Source: Cafeteria roenbergensis (lineage: Eukaryota; Sar; Bigyra; Bicosoecida; Cafeteriaceae). From it: DNA of 64,000 nt. Positions within the stretch are counted from its first letter, which is position 1, and each line of letters opens with the position of its first letter. This document shows, piece by piece, positions 33,216 to 44,385 of this stretch. Both the position numbers and the translations under genes were made by a program. The notes under the pieces were generated by a model. It made no database searches, had not been told where the DNA came from, and was given only the letters and a program-made list of their open reading frames with translations. The stretch spans positions 62,001-126,000 of the forward strand of contig VLTN01000017.1 in assembly GCA_008330645.1 (NCBI GenBank), given 5' to 3'.

Positions 33216-36200
33216 ATGACATGCCGGGCAGCAGTCGCGCTGCTCTTCCTCGTCGCCTCTTGCGCGTTTCCGGGCCTGGCGGCGGTGTTGTCAGACTCGG
33301 AGGACATCGCGGTGTTTTTCAGCGGGCGCACAGCCGCCAGCGACCTCAGGGCTGCCCCGGAAGCTTCAGTGAGCGGTCGTCGCGATTGTTCGGCTGAGCC
33401 AAATCGCTCGCTCAGCGAAAGTTGCCACGTCGCGCACCAATCGTCGTTCTGCGATGGCCGCCGCCGACCGTGCCCTCGTTTCCCGCAGTTGATGGGCCTC
33501 CAGTCGACCTCGACAAAGGTGCTCGAAGTCTCCGCGGTCACTGTCACGGTGAGGCCGCGTGCCGGCCGGCTTGTGTTCCTGGCTGCCTCTCAAGCCTCGG
33601 CACCGTCATCGAGCCTTGCCGCCATGGCGTGCCGGCGCCACCCGAGCCGCGCGATTCCGTCGCCGCGCCCTACCCTTGCAGTTTGGGGCCTCCGGGCCGA
33701 GCTTCGGGTCCGATGCGGAGCCCTCGCGCAATGCCAGTCTGTGGGTGGCGGCGCTTCTGCCGAACAGGTGGTTGCCGGTGAACTTGACCTTGATGCGAGC
33801 TGCCAAGTCGTCCGTGACCACGCCCTTCGCTGACGAGAGCGACTTCCACGACGCCGAGCTGCTGTTGCCCGTGTCCCCACCCATGCTGCTGCTGCCGGGT
33901 GAGGTGCTGGGCGTGTTCAACGCATGGGGCCCTCTCAACGCCAGGACCTTCGACGAGGCTCTCAGCTCCTCCGATGGCGACGGGGGCGCCACCCCACTTA
34001 GACTGGACGAGTTCGCGTTCATGGTCGACCACTCGGTCCTGCAGGCAGCAGCATCTGAGTATAACCTCTCCGTCCCTGTGGTGCCGCGGCCGGACACAGT
34101 CATCAGTGCAGCCAGTTTCACATCCAAGAGCCAGGGCGTGTCTGCCGCAATTGAGGCGAGCATGTCCATCGCACGGATGGCCAGGCCTACGCTTGCTGTC
34201 AATGGCACCATGCCTGTCAGCGTGGCGTCGACGGTCGACATCAGCCGGGGCGCGATGCCTGCTTGGCCTGCAGTCGGCCAGCTTGAGCTCCGCTGCGAAT
34301 GGAGATGCGTGCCTGCCGCCGCGGACCTGCATGTGGTGATCATCCAGGCGCAGATGTCGGTGACCGCCACCTCCCCGCCGTGCAGCGCGGGAGACCCCGA
34401 GTGGTCGCAGCCCGTCACCGTCTCCATCGCGGACAAGTGCCCGCAGCACTCCGTCGACTCCCCGCTGGCCCTGGTGGTCAGGGCCCGCGCGTTCGCCGAC
34501 ACCATGTTGGGGTCCCCGCCCGCGTTCGCTTTGGTGATGCCGCTGCTGCCGTCCGACCTGGGGGTGACGATGCTGCTCGCCGGGGAGTCGGCGTCCCTGT
34601 GGGTGGCGTCAGCGAGCTCCCCTGCCGTGGCCGCCGCGACGCTGTGGCCGTTCGACCCTGATGCCGTGCCCGCGGCAGACACGAACGTGTCGGCGTTCCA
34701 GGGCAGCGCGGCCCTGCGAGTGACAGGCGCTGGGTCGCTTGTTCAGAGGTTCGCCTCGTCGCCAGCGGCTGCGGCGGGCGCAGTGGTGCTGCTATGCTCC
34801 GTCGAGCAGGTGGGTGCGGCTGCGCCGCCAGCGAAGAACCTCACCCTGGCGGCCTGGGCGGCGGGAGGCAACGCCACCGCGTGGGACGGCGAGTCGTCGC
34901 AGCCGTTCGTCGCTGCTCTCGGGTGGCAGCAGTCCGCGACAGTCAAGGCGCTGGTCGTGCTCCACCGGCCGGGCCTGTTCCGGGTGTGCGGCCGGCTGCT
35001 GCTGGCCGACGCGCCCGAGCTGCGGAGCGGGTCGCCCGAGGTGCAGATGGACTCGAACCTCAGCTCGGCGGGCCTGGGCGCCATCTTGCTGTCGGGCCCG
35101 CGGATGGAGGCGGGACTGCATTCGTGCGTGCTGGTGTCCATCGAGGCGCCTGTGGTCGCGTTCACGCCCGGCGTCGCGGAGGAGAGCTCGACGGTGGAGG
35201 ACGTGCTGCTGCCCGCCTGGATGGACCCGTCGCGGGACTCGAGCCTGTGGGACCCGCGCATGTGCGAGGAGGGCGCGGCGCGGATGCGGGCGGCGGGCAT
35301 GCCCGTGGCGGCGGCGCGGGGCGCGGTGGCGTGCTCAGGCCGCGACTGGGCTCTGGGGCCGGGCAACGTCACCTCGTGGCTGAGCGCCTCAAGCGGGCGA
35401 GTAGCGAGGGTGCCGGTGCTGCGGGTCAGCGCCTCCTCCATGCTGGCGCCCACCGTGACGGTGACGAGGTCGACCGGTGCAGCGGCGGTGTGGCCAGCAG
35501 TGGTGACGCAGATGGTCGAAGGCGGGGCGCCGTTCGCCCCGCAGACGACGCTGACGGAGATGTTACACCCGGCGGCTGTACTGCCAGTTGGTGGACTGGG
35601 TCGGTGGGTGTTCCAGGTGCGGGATGTGCAGGCGGTTGGCTGCGGCTGGCAGGAGGTGATGTCGGGAGCGACGGGTTTCAGCCAGTTTGCGCTGCATCCG
35701 CCGTGGCTGCCGTGCTGCGAGGGCTGCGTGTCGTCCTTCGTGGTGGAGCAGTCGATGACGGTGCGTGCTCCCAGAGTCCCGCGGCAGCCCGCTGGCGACA
35801 AGGAGCTCCGTCCTGGGCTTGACCCGGCATATGCGTATGCCCAGGGCTTTCACCAGGGCCTGGATCACCTCGACGAGCTGCCGGCGATGGTCGCCCTGAA
35901 GCTGTCCATGACCACATGGCGCAAGCGCAACGTGACGGGCCCGTTCGAGGCGCGCATTCCGATCGCCTTCGACTGCCGGCTGGACATGCAGGTCGACATG
36001 GTCAGTGGGCTCGGGCCGCAGTGGGTGCCTGGCAGCATGGCCGGCAACTGGCGCGACCTCGGCGATGCCTTGGCTGGCGTGATGAACGGCACCGGCGTTT
36101 GGAGCAGCGAGCGGCCGGACCCGTCCATGACGATCGACACCTCGACGCCCGACATCCTCTCGACCCGCCTGGGCCTGTGCGGGCGTGGTGCGGCTGTGGA

Positions 36201-39200
36201 GGACGGCTGGGCGAATCCGAGCGGCCTGGTGGCCAGCGGCACCATTCATTGGCTCAGAGCGGCCCAAGGCTTGCTGTGGACGAAGACAGTGGTGGCCCCC
36301 GAGTCGCGCTGGGCCAAGTACTTGATTGAGCAGGACCCGAATGGGTTTCAGCTCGGATGGCCAGCCACGCTCCGCGCGCCGCTGGCCGAGCGCCTGGACC
36401 CGCCGAGGTTCGAGCGCCCCTCGCACGCGGCTCTGCCCTCCGCGCCGATCACTCCCGGCTCGCGCTTCTCCCTCCGAGCGCTGGTGCCGTGGGTGCAGCT
36501 GCACTGCAAGCTGCCTCCGGGCTCCGCATTGGTGCCGGGGCCCGACAGCGTGGGCCTCGAGGACGCGGGGGGCTGGTTCCCGTGCGGCGGCGAGTGGGGC
36601 GAGGGGACCTTCGTCCCGCCCCCGGGCGCGCTTGGGGGCAGTCTGGTGCTGCGGTCGGACTATGCCAGCCTCGTCCAGCCAGCCCCGACATCGGCCAACG
36701 AAACGGAGTGCGCGGCCCTCCTCGCCCCGGGCGCGCCGTGGCTGACGGTGAGGGCCAGTGCGCTCACTTGGTCTTCGGCCGAAGGGCGCGTGGACTTTGG
36801 CTGCGGCATCGGAGGCGCCGAGGGGTCGAACGTGACCATCCCGGTTTCGGCACCGCCTCCTGTGCCCCTCAACCTGACCACCACGGTGGCGCCGAGCCAT
36901 GTGGTGACGAACGCCGACCTGGACTCGGGGGCCTCGGCTCTGGGCGGGTCGGCGGTGCTGCAGGTGGGGCATGTGCTGTTCGTGGGGGCGGCCAACGCCA
37001 GCGGGGCTGCACAGGCCGGGGAGTCGGGCCAGGTGGCGATGTTTCGGCTGGAGCGGATGGACAACAGCTCCGGCACGCCCACGTTGCAGCGCCAGGGAGG
37101 CCTGCTTCGGCGCGAGTGGCTGCCCCGGGCGCCGTCGTTGCTGGGGGCGGGAGGCCTCAGCGAGCGGTTCGGCACCTCGCTCGCCCGCGTGCGGCTGTCG
37201 GGGGAGACCAGCGAGGCGAGTCTGGCCGGACTGCCCGACGCGCCGGCCACCACCTTCACGGTTGCAGTTGGCGCTCCGCGGGTCGGCGGCGGCGGCGGGG
37301 GGCTCGGTCGGGAGAGCGGCGGGGCGGTGGTGCTGTACCGCGTGCGCCAGGACACGCTGGAGGCGGAGTGGACGGACACGTGGCATGCGAACGGCTCCGA
37401 GGTGCGGTGGGCCAGCGGCTCCAGGCTGGGCAAGGCGTGCGCCGCGATGGCCCGCGACGCCACTGGCGCCGGTGGCGTGGTCGGGCAGTCGGACGTGCTG
37501 GCTGTGGGCAGCGGGGTGGCAACGACGGAGGACTCGGTGCTGAACATCAGCGGCGCGACACAGGGCGCGGTGGTGCTGCTCCGCGTGCAGCCGGACGGCA
37601 GGGTGGGGCCGCGCGGCGCCTCGCAGCTCGTCATCGCGGAGGGCACACCTGGGCTCCCGGGCGTGGCGGTGGAGTCCCCGGGCCCCAACAGGGCCATGTT
37701 CGACAACTTCGGTCGTGCCATCGCGGCCCTGCCCGTGGGGACGGACCCGCTGAGCCCCAGTCTGCCGATGCTTGCTGTGACGGCGACGCACGACAGCGGC
37801 GGCGCCGTGTGGCTGCTGACCATCAACGCGAGCGACTCGCAGTTCGACGCTGGGATCCACGGCGACGGCACGTTCCTTGTGCGCGCCTTCAAGCCCGTGG
37901 TCGCTGCGGACGCCTGGCCGGACCTGAGCTCACTGGTGTCCCGACTGGGGCCAAGGGTGGGTTACGCCGCCGACGCGCCGGGCGACCTCGACGGGGACGG
38001 GGTGCCGGACCTGGTGCTGGGGTGCCCCTTCGCGGGTGAGCAGTACGACTCTCCGGTGGGCAGTAGAGGCGCCCTGCTCGTGCTGCACCTGGCCGTTGAC
38101 CAGGCCACTGGGGCCATCGGCATTCGCGGGGGAACGCCGATCGGATCGGACGACGGGGAGCTGCTGAGCGGCGTGGCGGCGGACGGCGACATGCTGGGCC
38201 TGTCGCTGACGACGCTGGCCCGTCCGGCTGGCTCGCGCGGTCGCGTGTTCGCGGTCGGCGCGCCGCGAGCCGGGTACGTAGCCTTGGTTGGGGTGGACTC
38301 GTTCGCTTCGGCGGGCGCGGACAACGCGTTGCGTCCCGTGCCGACACTGCTGCCGTCGCCGTCGCCGTCCCCTACTGCATCCGTGTCACCGACTGCATCT
38401 GTGTCGCCGAGCAGCTCGACAAGCACATCTCCATCCTCAACGCCGTCGGGCAGCTTCGTGCCACTGCCCTCACCATCAGCTACTGCCTCCCCCTCGCCGT
38501 CCGCATCGCCTAGCGTCACGGCAACGCCGTCCCCTTCGCTGTCTGCGACGCCCACAACGTCTCTCTCTCCCACGCCGTCTGCATCTGCCACGGCATCGCC
38601 CTCCGTGACGTCATCGCCGTCTGCTTCTGCCTCCGTCACGCCGTCCGCCTCGGCCACGCCGTCCGCCTCGCCCTCACCCCAGCCGGCGACCTGTGCCCCG
38701 CTCACGGTCGCAGCTTCGTCTGCCCTCGAATGCACGCCGCCGGAGGGCGTGACGTCGCGCTACGATCTCGGCACGGAGTGCCGGCTGCGCTGCTCCCACG
38801 CCGTCACGGAGGGCGTGGAGGGCACGGGAGCGTGGCTGGGCGGCAGCGCGGTGCTGGACGTCCTCCTCCCCGGGCGCGAGCAGTCCAGCGTGACGGCCGC
38901 TGCGGGCCTGGGCGCATCGGGTGGCGGGAGCATCGCGCCCGGGGCGGGGCTCGTGGCGCCCGCTGTGGAGGTGGTGGTGCGCTGCGAGCTCGAGGGCGGC
39001 GGTGCCGGCGGCGGTGCCGGCGGTGGTGGTCTGGCGGTGTGGCGGTCTGGCGGCGTGGCGCTGGGAGCGGGGGCGCAGCTGCCCGAGTGTGTGCCGCTGT
39101 CCGCCCGCGAGCCCGGCCGCCCCGTGGTGCAGGCGTGCGCGCGGGCGGTGAGCGTGGAGGTTGAGCTCCCTGTGGGGGTGCGCGTGGGTGACGCGGGTGT

Positions 39201-42200
39201 GGGGTCGATGCTGGAGCGCGTGGCTGGAGGCGGGTGGCCGGTGCCCGAGGGCGCGCCGTCGTGCTTGTCGGAGCGACAGGCGGCCGCCACGTTGGCCTGG
39301 GCGGATGGCGGCGGGGCGCAGGTGGGCCCGGGCCGCGTGCTGCTGTTCGCCATCGACGCGGACGAGGCGGAGCGGCTGGACGCGAACGGCTCGATCGTGG
39401 CCGGGCGGGTGCTGTTCGGGCAGCCCTCGTCCATCCGTGTCAGCGACCACACAGGGCTGCAGGGGGCGGATGTGGGGTGGGCGTGGCAGCTGGCCGACAT
39501 CGGCCTGACGGGCGGCGCAGTGCCGACCAAGGCGAACGCCGAGCTGGTGGGGGAGGCCGCGCTGGAGGCGGGCGCCGTGGCGTCCGCGTCGCTGGGCCGC
39601 GCGGCGGCCGTATCGGCGGTGTTGAGGTTCGGCGGCGCGTCTGCGGGCTGTGGGGGCCGGCCGGTGGCGCTGGCTGGGCAGTCGTCGGTGCGGCTGACGG
39701 CCCGAGTCGTCCTGCCGGAGTCGATGCAGGGCCGGCGGCTGATGCTGGTTGCTGCCACGGGAGCGACCCAGCTGACCAGCGCGCCGGACGTCGTGGTCGT
39801 CGGCCCGCCGTCGGCCGCGCTGCGGGTGCAGTCGGGCCTGTGCGACGCCCTGCCCATGTCGCTGGGCGTGCCGCGCGGTGCGAGCGGGCGGGAGGAGAGC
39901 ACTGCGGCGCTGGTGCTGGCGGCGGCGGCGCCCCGCGCGCGGTTGAGCTTCGCGCTGCCTCGCGCTCCCGTGGCAGGGGAGGCCGTGGCGGTCGCGTGCG
40001 AGCCGCAGGACGGGCTGCTGGTGGTGGACGGCGGCGTGCAGCTGGTGCGTGCGAGCGGCTGGGGCTTGCCGTCCGGCCGATCGGCGGAGTTCAGCGTGAG
40101 CCTGGGGCCGGGGGCGGCGCTGCTGGCGTCGCAGGGCGAGAGCACGGTTGTGTGCGGCTTCGCGTCCACGGCTGATGAGGGCGCGGCCGTGGCGACTCGG
40201 CGCCTGGCTGCTCGACCCGGCGGCCGGGGCACGGCCAGCGACGACGATCTCGAGGCGCCGCCTGCGTCGCTGGGCGGGCTGCCCGGTCCGGTGGCAGGGG
40301 CCTTGTTCGCGGGGCTGCGGCCAGTGTCGCTGTCGGTGTCTGTGCTGCCGACCGTTGCAGCGGCGGTGGCGGATGTGCTGCTGGAGTCCCCGGGCGCCAA
40401 CGCGTCGGCGCCGCTGTCGGCCCGGTGGTACTCGGTGCGGTCGCCGAGCCGGTTCCTGACAGGGCGAGCCATCGCGGGTGCAGCGGCCGCAGGAGGCGGC
40501 GTCGGCGCGGCTGGCGGTGGCTTCGCGGTGCCCAGCGTCGGCGAGCTCGAGGGGGCGCTGGGGAGCCGGTGGTGGTCGGGCCCTGGCGCGTCGCTGGACC
40601 TGGGCGTGACGGCCAGCGGCGCCGCGCGGGCGCTGCTCGTGTGCTGGCGAGCGTCCACGCGGTGCTTCGAGGCCGGGGCGAGAGTGCTGGTGGGGGCGAG
40701 CGAAGCCAACGTGACGAGGCTGTCGGCGGACGGCTCGGTGGCCCTGGTGGTGCTGCCGACGCAGCACGAGGCGTGTGTGATGGGCGGGCGGAGCAACGGC
40801 ACAGCGGGCGACGTGCCCTGGCTGAGCGTGCCCCGGCGGGGCGGGGGCGAGGACGAGTGCGGGTGGCAGGCGGTCACCGTGGTTCCTGCCGCGGACGCGC
40901 GAGTGCCGGCCGTGTGGCGGCCTGCGGTGCGCGCGGGCCATCGGGCCGTGCCGCTGTGCCCCGGGCCGGCGCCAGCCCTCGAGCAGCTCCCGGTGGGGCG
41001 GCTGCCGCTGCTGTGCCTGACCGGGATGGAGCCAGGGCGGTCGCTGCCGGGCGACGGCGCGGCGCTGGTGGCGGCGCCGGTGGAGCTGAGCGCCGCGGCG
41101 CTTGAGGCAGGGTACGTCGCTGGCCCGCCGGCGTCGTCAGCGGGGAGCACCCTGCAGCGGGTGACGCTGGCGAGCGGGGCGGCCGTGTCGCAGGCGCTGG
41201 CGGTGTTCTACACCAGCAGCTGCGCCGGCTTCGAGTCCCCCGGCCCGGCGTGCGCCGACGTGTCGCGAGTGCTGTCGGGCGAGTCGCGGTGCGCGTTCGG
41301 GGCCGGGGACGGCTGCCGGCCGTGCGGTGCGCTGTGCCCGGCCGGGTTCGGGGCGTGCGCGGTGTGCCCGGGCGGGTTTCGTCACCACCCGTTGCCCGGG
41401 TTCTGGTCGGCCGACGAGGACTCCGGGGCTGTGCTGCGGTGCGCGCCCCCGGCCGAGCGCCGCTGCCCGGGCTGGAGCGGGGCGGAGGCGCGCAGCACTT
41501 GCGGGGAGGGCTTCACGGGTCGGGCGTGCGCGCAGTGCGAGTCCGGGTTCTTCTCCCACTCGGTGGTGGGGTGCGAGCGGTGCCCATCCGGGACGCCGGC
41601 AGAGCTGCTTGTGATGCCGGTGCTGCTGTACGGGGGCCTGGCCGCGGGCCTGTGCGGGTCGGGCCTTGCGCTGTTCGGGCTGATGCAGTGCTTGGCGCCG
41701 GCGCAGGACAGGCGGGAGGCGCTGCGGCGATCGGCGCTGGCAGCGGCTGGGGAGCAGGGGCTGCAGGGCGAAGCCGCGGCGGAATCTGCCAGGGCCAAGG
41801 TGTCCCGGCTGCTGGCCAAGCGGGGTGGCGACGTGCCGCGCTGCGCGTGCGACGGCGGCGCTGCTCGGCGCGCGGCCGGGCGCGCGTCGCAGCTGGCGCT
41901 GTGGTCGGTGCTGAGCGTGCAGGCGCTGGTGCAGGTGTCGCGCACGCTGGCGCCCGGCGTGCCTTCCGTGGTGGCGTCGGTGTTCGGCGTGCTGTCGGTG
42001 TTTGAGCTGTCGCCGTCGGTGGCCGTGCCCCCGCAGTGTCTGACCACGGCGCCGCTCGCCGTTGAGACGGCGGTTCTTTGCGCGGTGCTTGGTCTGGGGG
42101 CGACGCTGGGCGTGGCGGCGGCGGTCGTGCTCGGCTGCCACACGCGCGACGCCCGGCCGTGGGGGTGCGGCGGGCTGGCTGCGCGGGCGGTGCCGGCGCT

Positions 42201-44208
42201 GTTCGGGCTGGCGGCCGTGACGTACGCGCTGGGCACCAACACGGCGGTGGCGGTGCTGCACTGCCTGGACCTGCCCGCCGACGGGGTGGAGGGGCCTGTG
42301 ATGGCATCGAACCCTTTCGTGCGCTGCGGCGGCGAGGAGCACGCGAGGGCGGTCCCGCTTGCGGTGTCGCTGCTGGTGGTGGTGAGCGGTGGCTTGCCGG
42401 TCGGGACGCTGGTGTTCGCGTGGGCCCGCACTCGGACGGTGCTCCGTGGCGTGCTCGCGAGGGAGCCCGAGGCCGCCGACGGGGGCGGGGGCAGCAGCGA
42501 CGTTGCGCGCAGTGTGGGCGATGCGGCGGACTGCAAGGCCCTCGAGGGCGCGGGGCCGGGGCCCGCCCGCGGGCGCTGGAGCCGGCGGCAGGTGAGGTCC
42601 AGCCGCGCGGGTCGTCGGGCATCGGTGGCGGACCTGTTGCGAAGCGAGTCGGTCGCGACCCTGGCGGGTCCGGGCCGTAAGCAGACAAGCCATCCGGCAG
42701 TGGCCCGGCCCCTAGTGTCGGCGCCCCGTGGCCCGCAGGTGCAGGCGGGGCGAGTGGCTGGCCAGGCGGAGCAGGCACCGGCTCTGATGTCCAACCCGCT
42801 GGCGCGCGGCGGTGGGAGGGCGCCGGCACCGGTGCCGCCGAGGCCCACGCCGCGGGCGGGCAGCATGGCCTGGCAGCGGTCGGATGCGCTCGCGCTGGTG
42901 AAGCGCGGCGCGTCGTCGGGGCCGCGGGTGGCGGCGGTGCCAGGCGAGGCGAGCGCTGGCCCGGCGGCCGAGCCGGGGCGGAGAGAGCGGCGCTCGAGGC
43001 TGCGAGGGGGCTGCCCGTGGTCCGGCCGCAGGACCCCTCCGGCCGCCCCTGGCGCCCCGCTGACGCTGGGCTCGCTTCTGGACTCGAGCCGGACCGTGCG
43101 GGGCGACCGGGCGCTGGGCCCGTGCGTGGCCCGCGACTACCGTCCGTCCCGGGGCTGGCACATCCCGGCGGGTCTGCTGTCCGTCGGGATCATGGGGGCC
43201 GCTGGGGAGGTGCTGGTGGCGTCGCCGGTGCGGTCGTGGGTGGGGGTGCTGCTGAGCACGCTGCTGGTGACGGCGCTGTGTGTGGCGCTGTCGGCGGCGG
43301 TGCTGTGCGACCAGCCGTACGCGCCGGGCCACCTGTGGAAGCGCTGGCTTCGGGCGCTCACCCTGCTGCTGGCGGCGCTGACGGCGTGGCTGAACATGAC
43401 GCAGCTGTCGGCGTCTGGCGGTCTGCCGCCGCCCGAGGAGGGCGCGGGGAGCATCGCAGCGGATGCGGTCGCGGCGGTGGCCGTGCTGCCGCTGTCGTTC
43501 ATGGCGCTGGTGCTGAGCTGCCTGCTGGTGGGGGCCGTGGCGGGCGCGATCGTGGGCGCGCTTGGCCGGGACACGGCGGTGGCGGTGCTGCTTGAGCGGC
43601 GGGTGTGGCCGGCGTTGTGCAGCATCTGCTGCTGCTGCTGTTGCTGTTGCGAGAGCTTGTGCCGGCGCGGGCAGGGTGGCGACGCCACCGCCAAGGCTGG
43701 GAGGCGGGGGGGCGGCAAGTCGATGGAGGTTGGGGGGCCGCAGATCGTGAGTCATCCGCACCCTGCGATCGTGGCTTCCTTGTCACGTTCGACATTGCTT
43801 TCGATCGACAACGCCGGCAGCTGCATTGGTTCAAAGCCGGAGAGTGTCGCAAGCAGTGCCAACGCTTCATCATTTGGTGAACCACGGGAAAGTGGCGAGT
43901 TGCTGTTGGCGCAAAGCAGCACTGCACCGACTGAAGTGCCTGCTGGCAGTGGGCAAGGCCATCGCCAATCACAGACCGTCCCGCTGCCACAGCCACGGGG
44001 GCGGGCGCGCCTGTCGCTGATGCCGCAGTTGCTCACACCCTCTCCTCCTGCGATGCCGCTTGCTCGAGGAACGCCCGCAAGGACCCAGACCCGCAATGCG
44101 AAGCTGCTTCCGCCGGCCATGGACATGCCGGCAGCGCTTCAGGCCACTGGTCGACTGGACCGCGATTCGTTGACTGTCTCGGGAGGCAAGTCCCGCGTGC
44201 GTGGGTGA
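33216..44208 (+). CDS. Giant FG-GAP/multi-helix surface protein, copy B (intact)
   Basis: Exons 33216-33368, 33489-33548 and 33682-44208 join in phase 0 to 3579 residues. Residues 1-23 are a signal peptide (AAVALLFLVASCAFPG). Residues 72-276 are a copy-specific N-terminal region. Residues 1150-1610 hold FG-GAP/integrin-alpha-like segments (FGTSLARV, VAVGAPR) and one canonical calcium loop DLDGDGVPD. Residues 1625-1742 are a Ser/Thr/Pro stalk. Residues 2585-2712 are Cys-rich (CRPCGALC, TCGEGFTGRACAQC, CERCPSGT). About nine membrane helices span 2712-3385, with a Ser/Arg-rich loop between the sixth and seventh. The tail 3419-3579 is copy-specific and ends TVSGGKSRVR plus Gly. The architecture suggests a calcium-dependent adhesion or receptor protein of the plasma membrane. 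I do not recognise a named family, and partners are unknown. The ATG at 33216 is chosen because it opens a signal peptide. Confidence 0.85.
34295..43722 (+). repeat. 9.4-kb near-identical direct repeat, unit B
   Basis: Partner of 23101-32528. Differences are scattered single substitutions, two short clustered patches (35558-35592 and 35765-35801) and a Cys-codon length difference near 43640. Sequence outside the block on both sides is only distantly related, so the block is better explained by gene conversion or unequal exchange than by one whole-gene duplication. Confidence 0.97.
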
Positions 44209-44385
44209 CTGAATTTGTTGTTGTTTTTGATGAGGAGTCCGTTTCCTCGAACTTGTCCAGCCTGACCCTGCGTTTGCTTTCGTGGTCAAATCTCATCGCT
44301 GACTCCCCGAGTGTGCCGACTGGCCACGCGGAACAGTCAACGCAAAAAATGCTGGCCTAGCCCGTGACCCCACCTAGCTCCCCGA

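Noticed and set aside
22057-44208. The 11-kb direct repeat considered as a transposon or LTR-type element
   Set aside because: No reverse transcriptase, integrase, transposase, target-site duplication or terminal repeat is seen. The repeated part is the interior of an ordinary intron-containing host gene.
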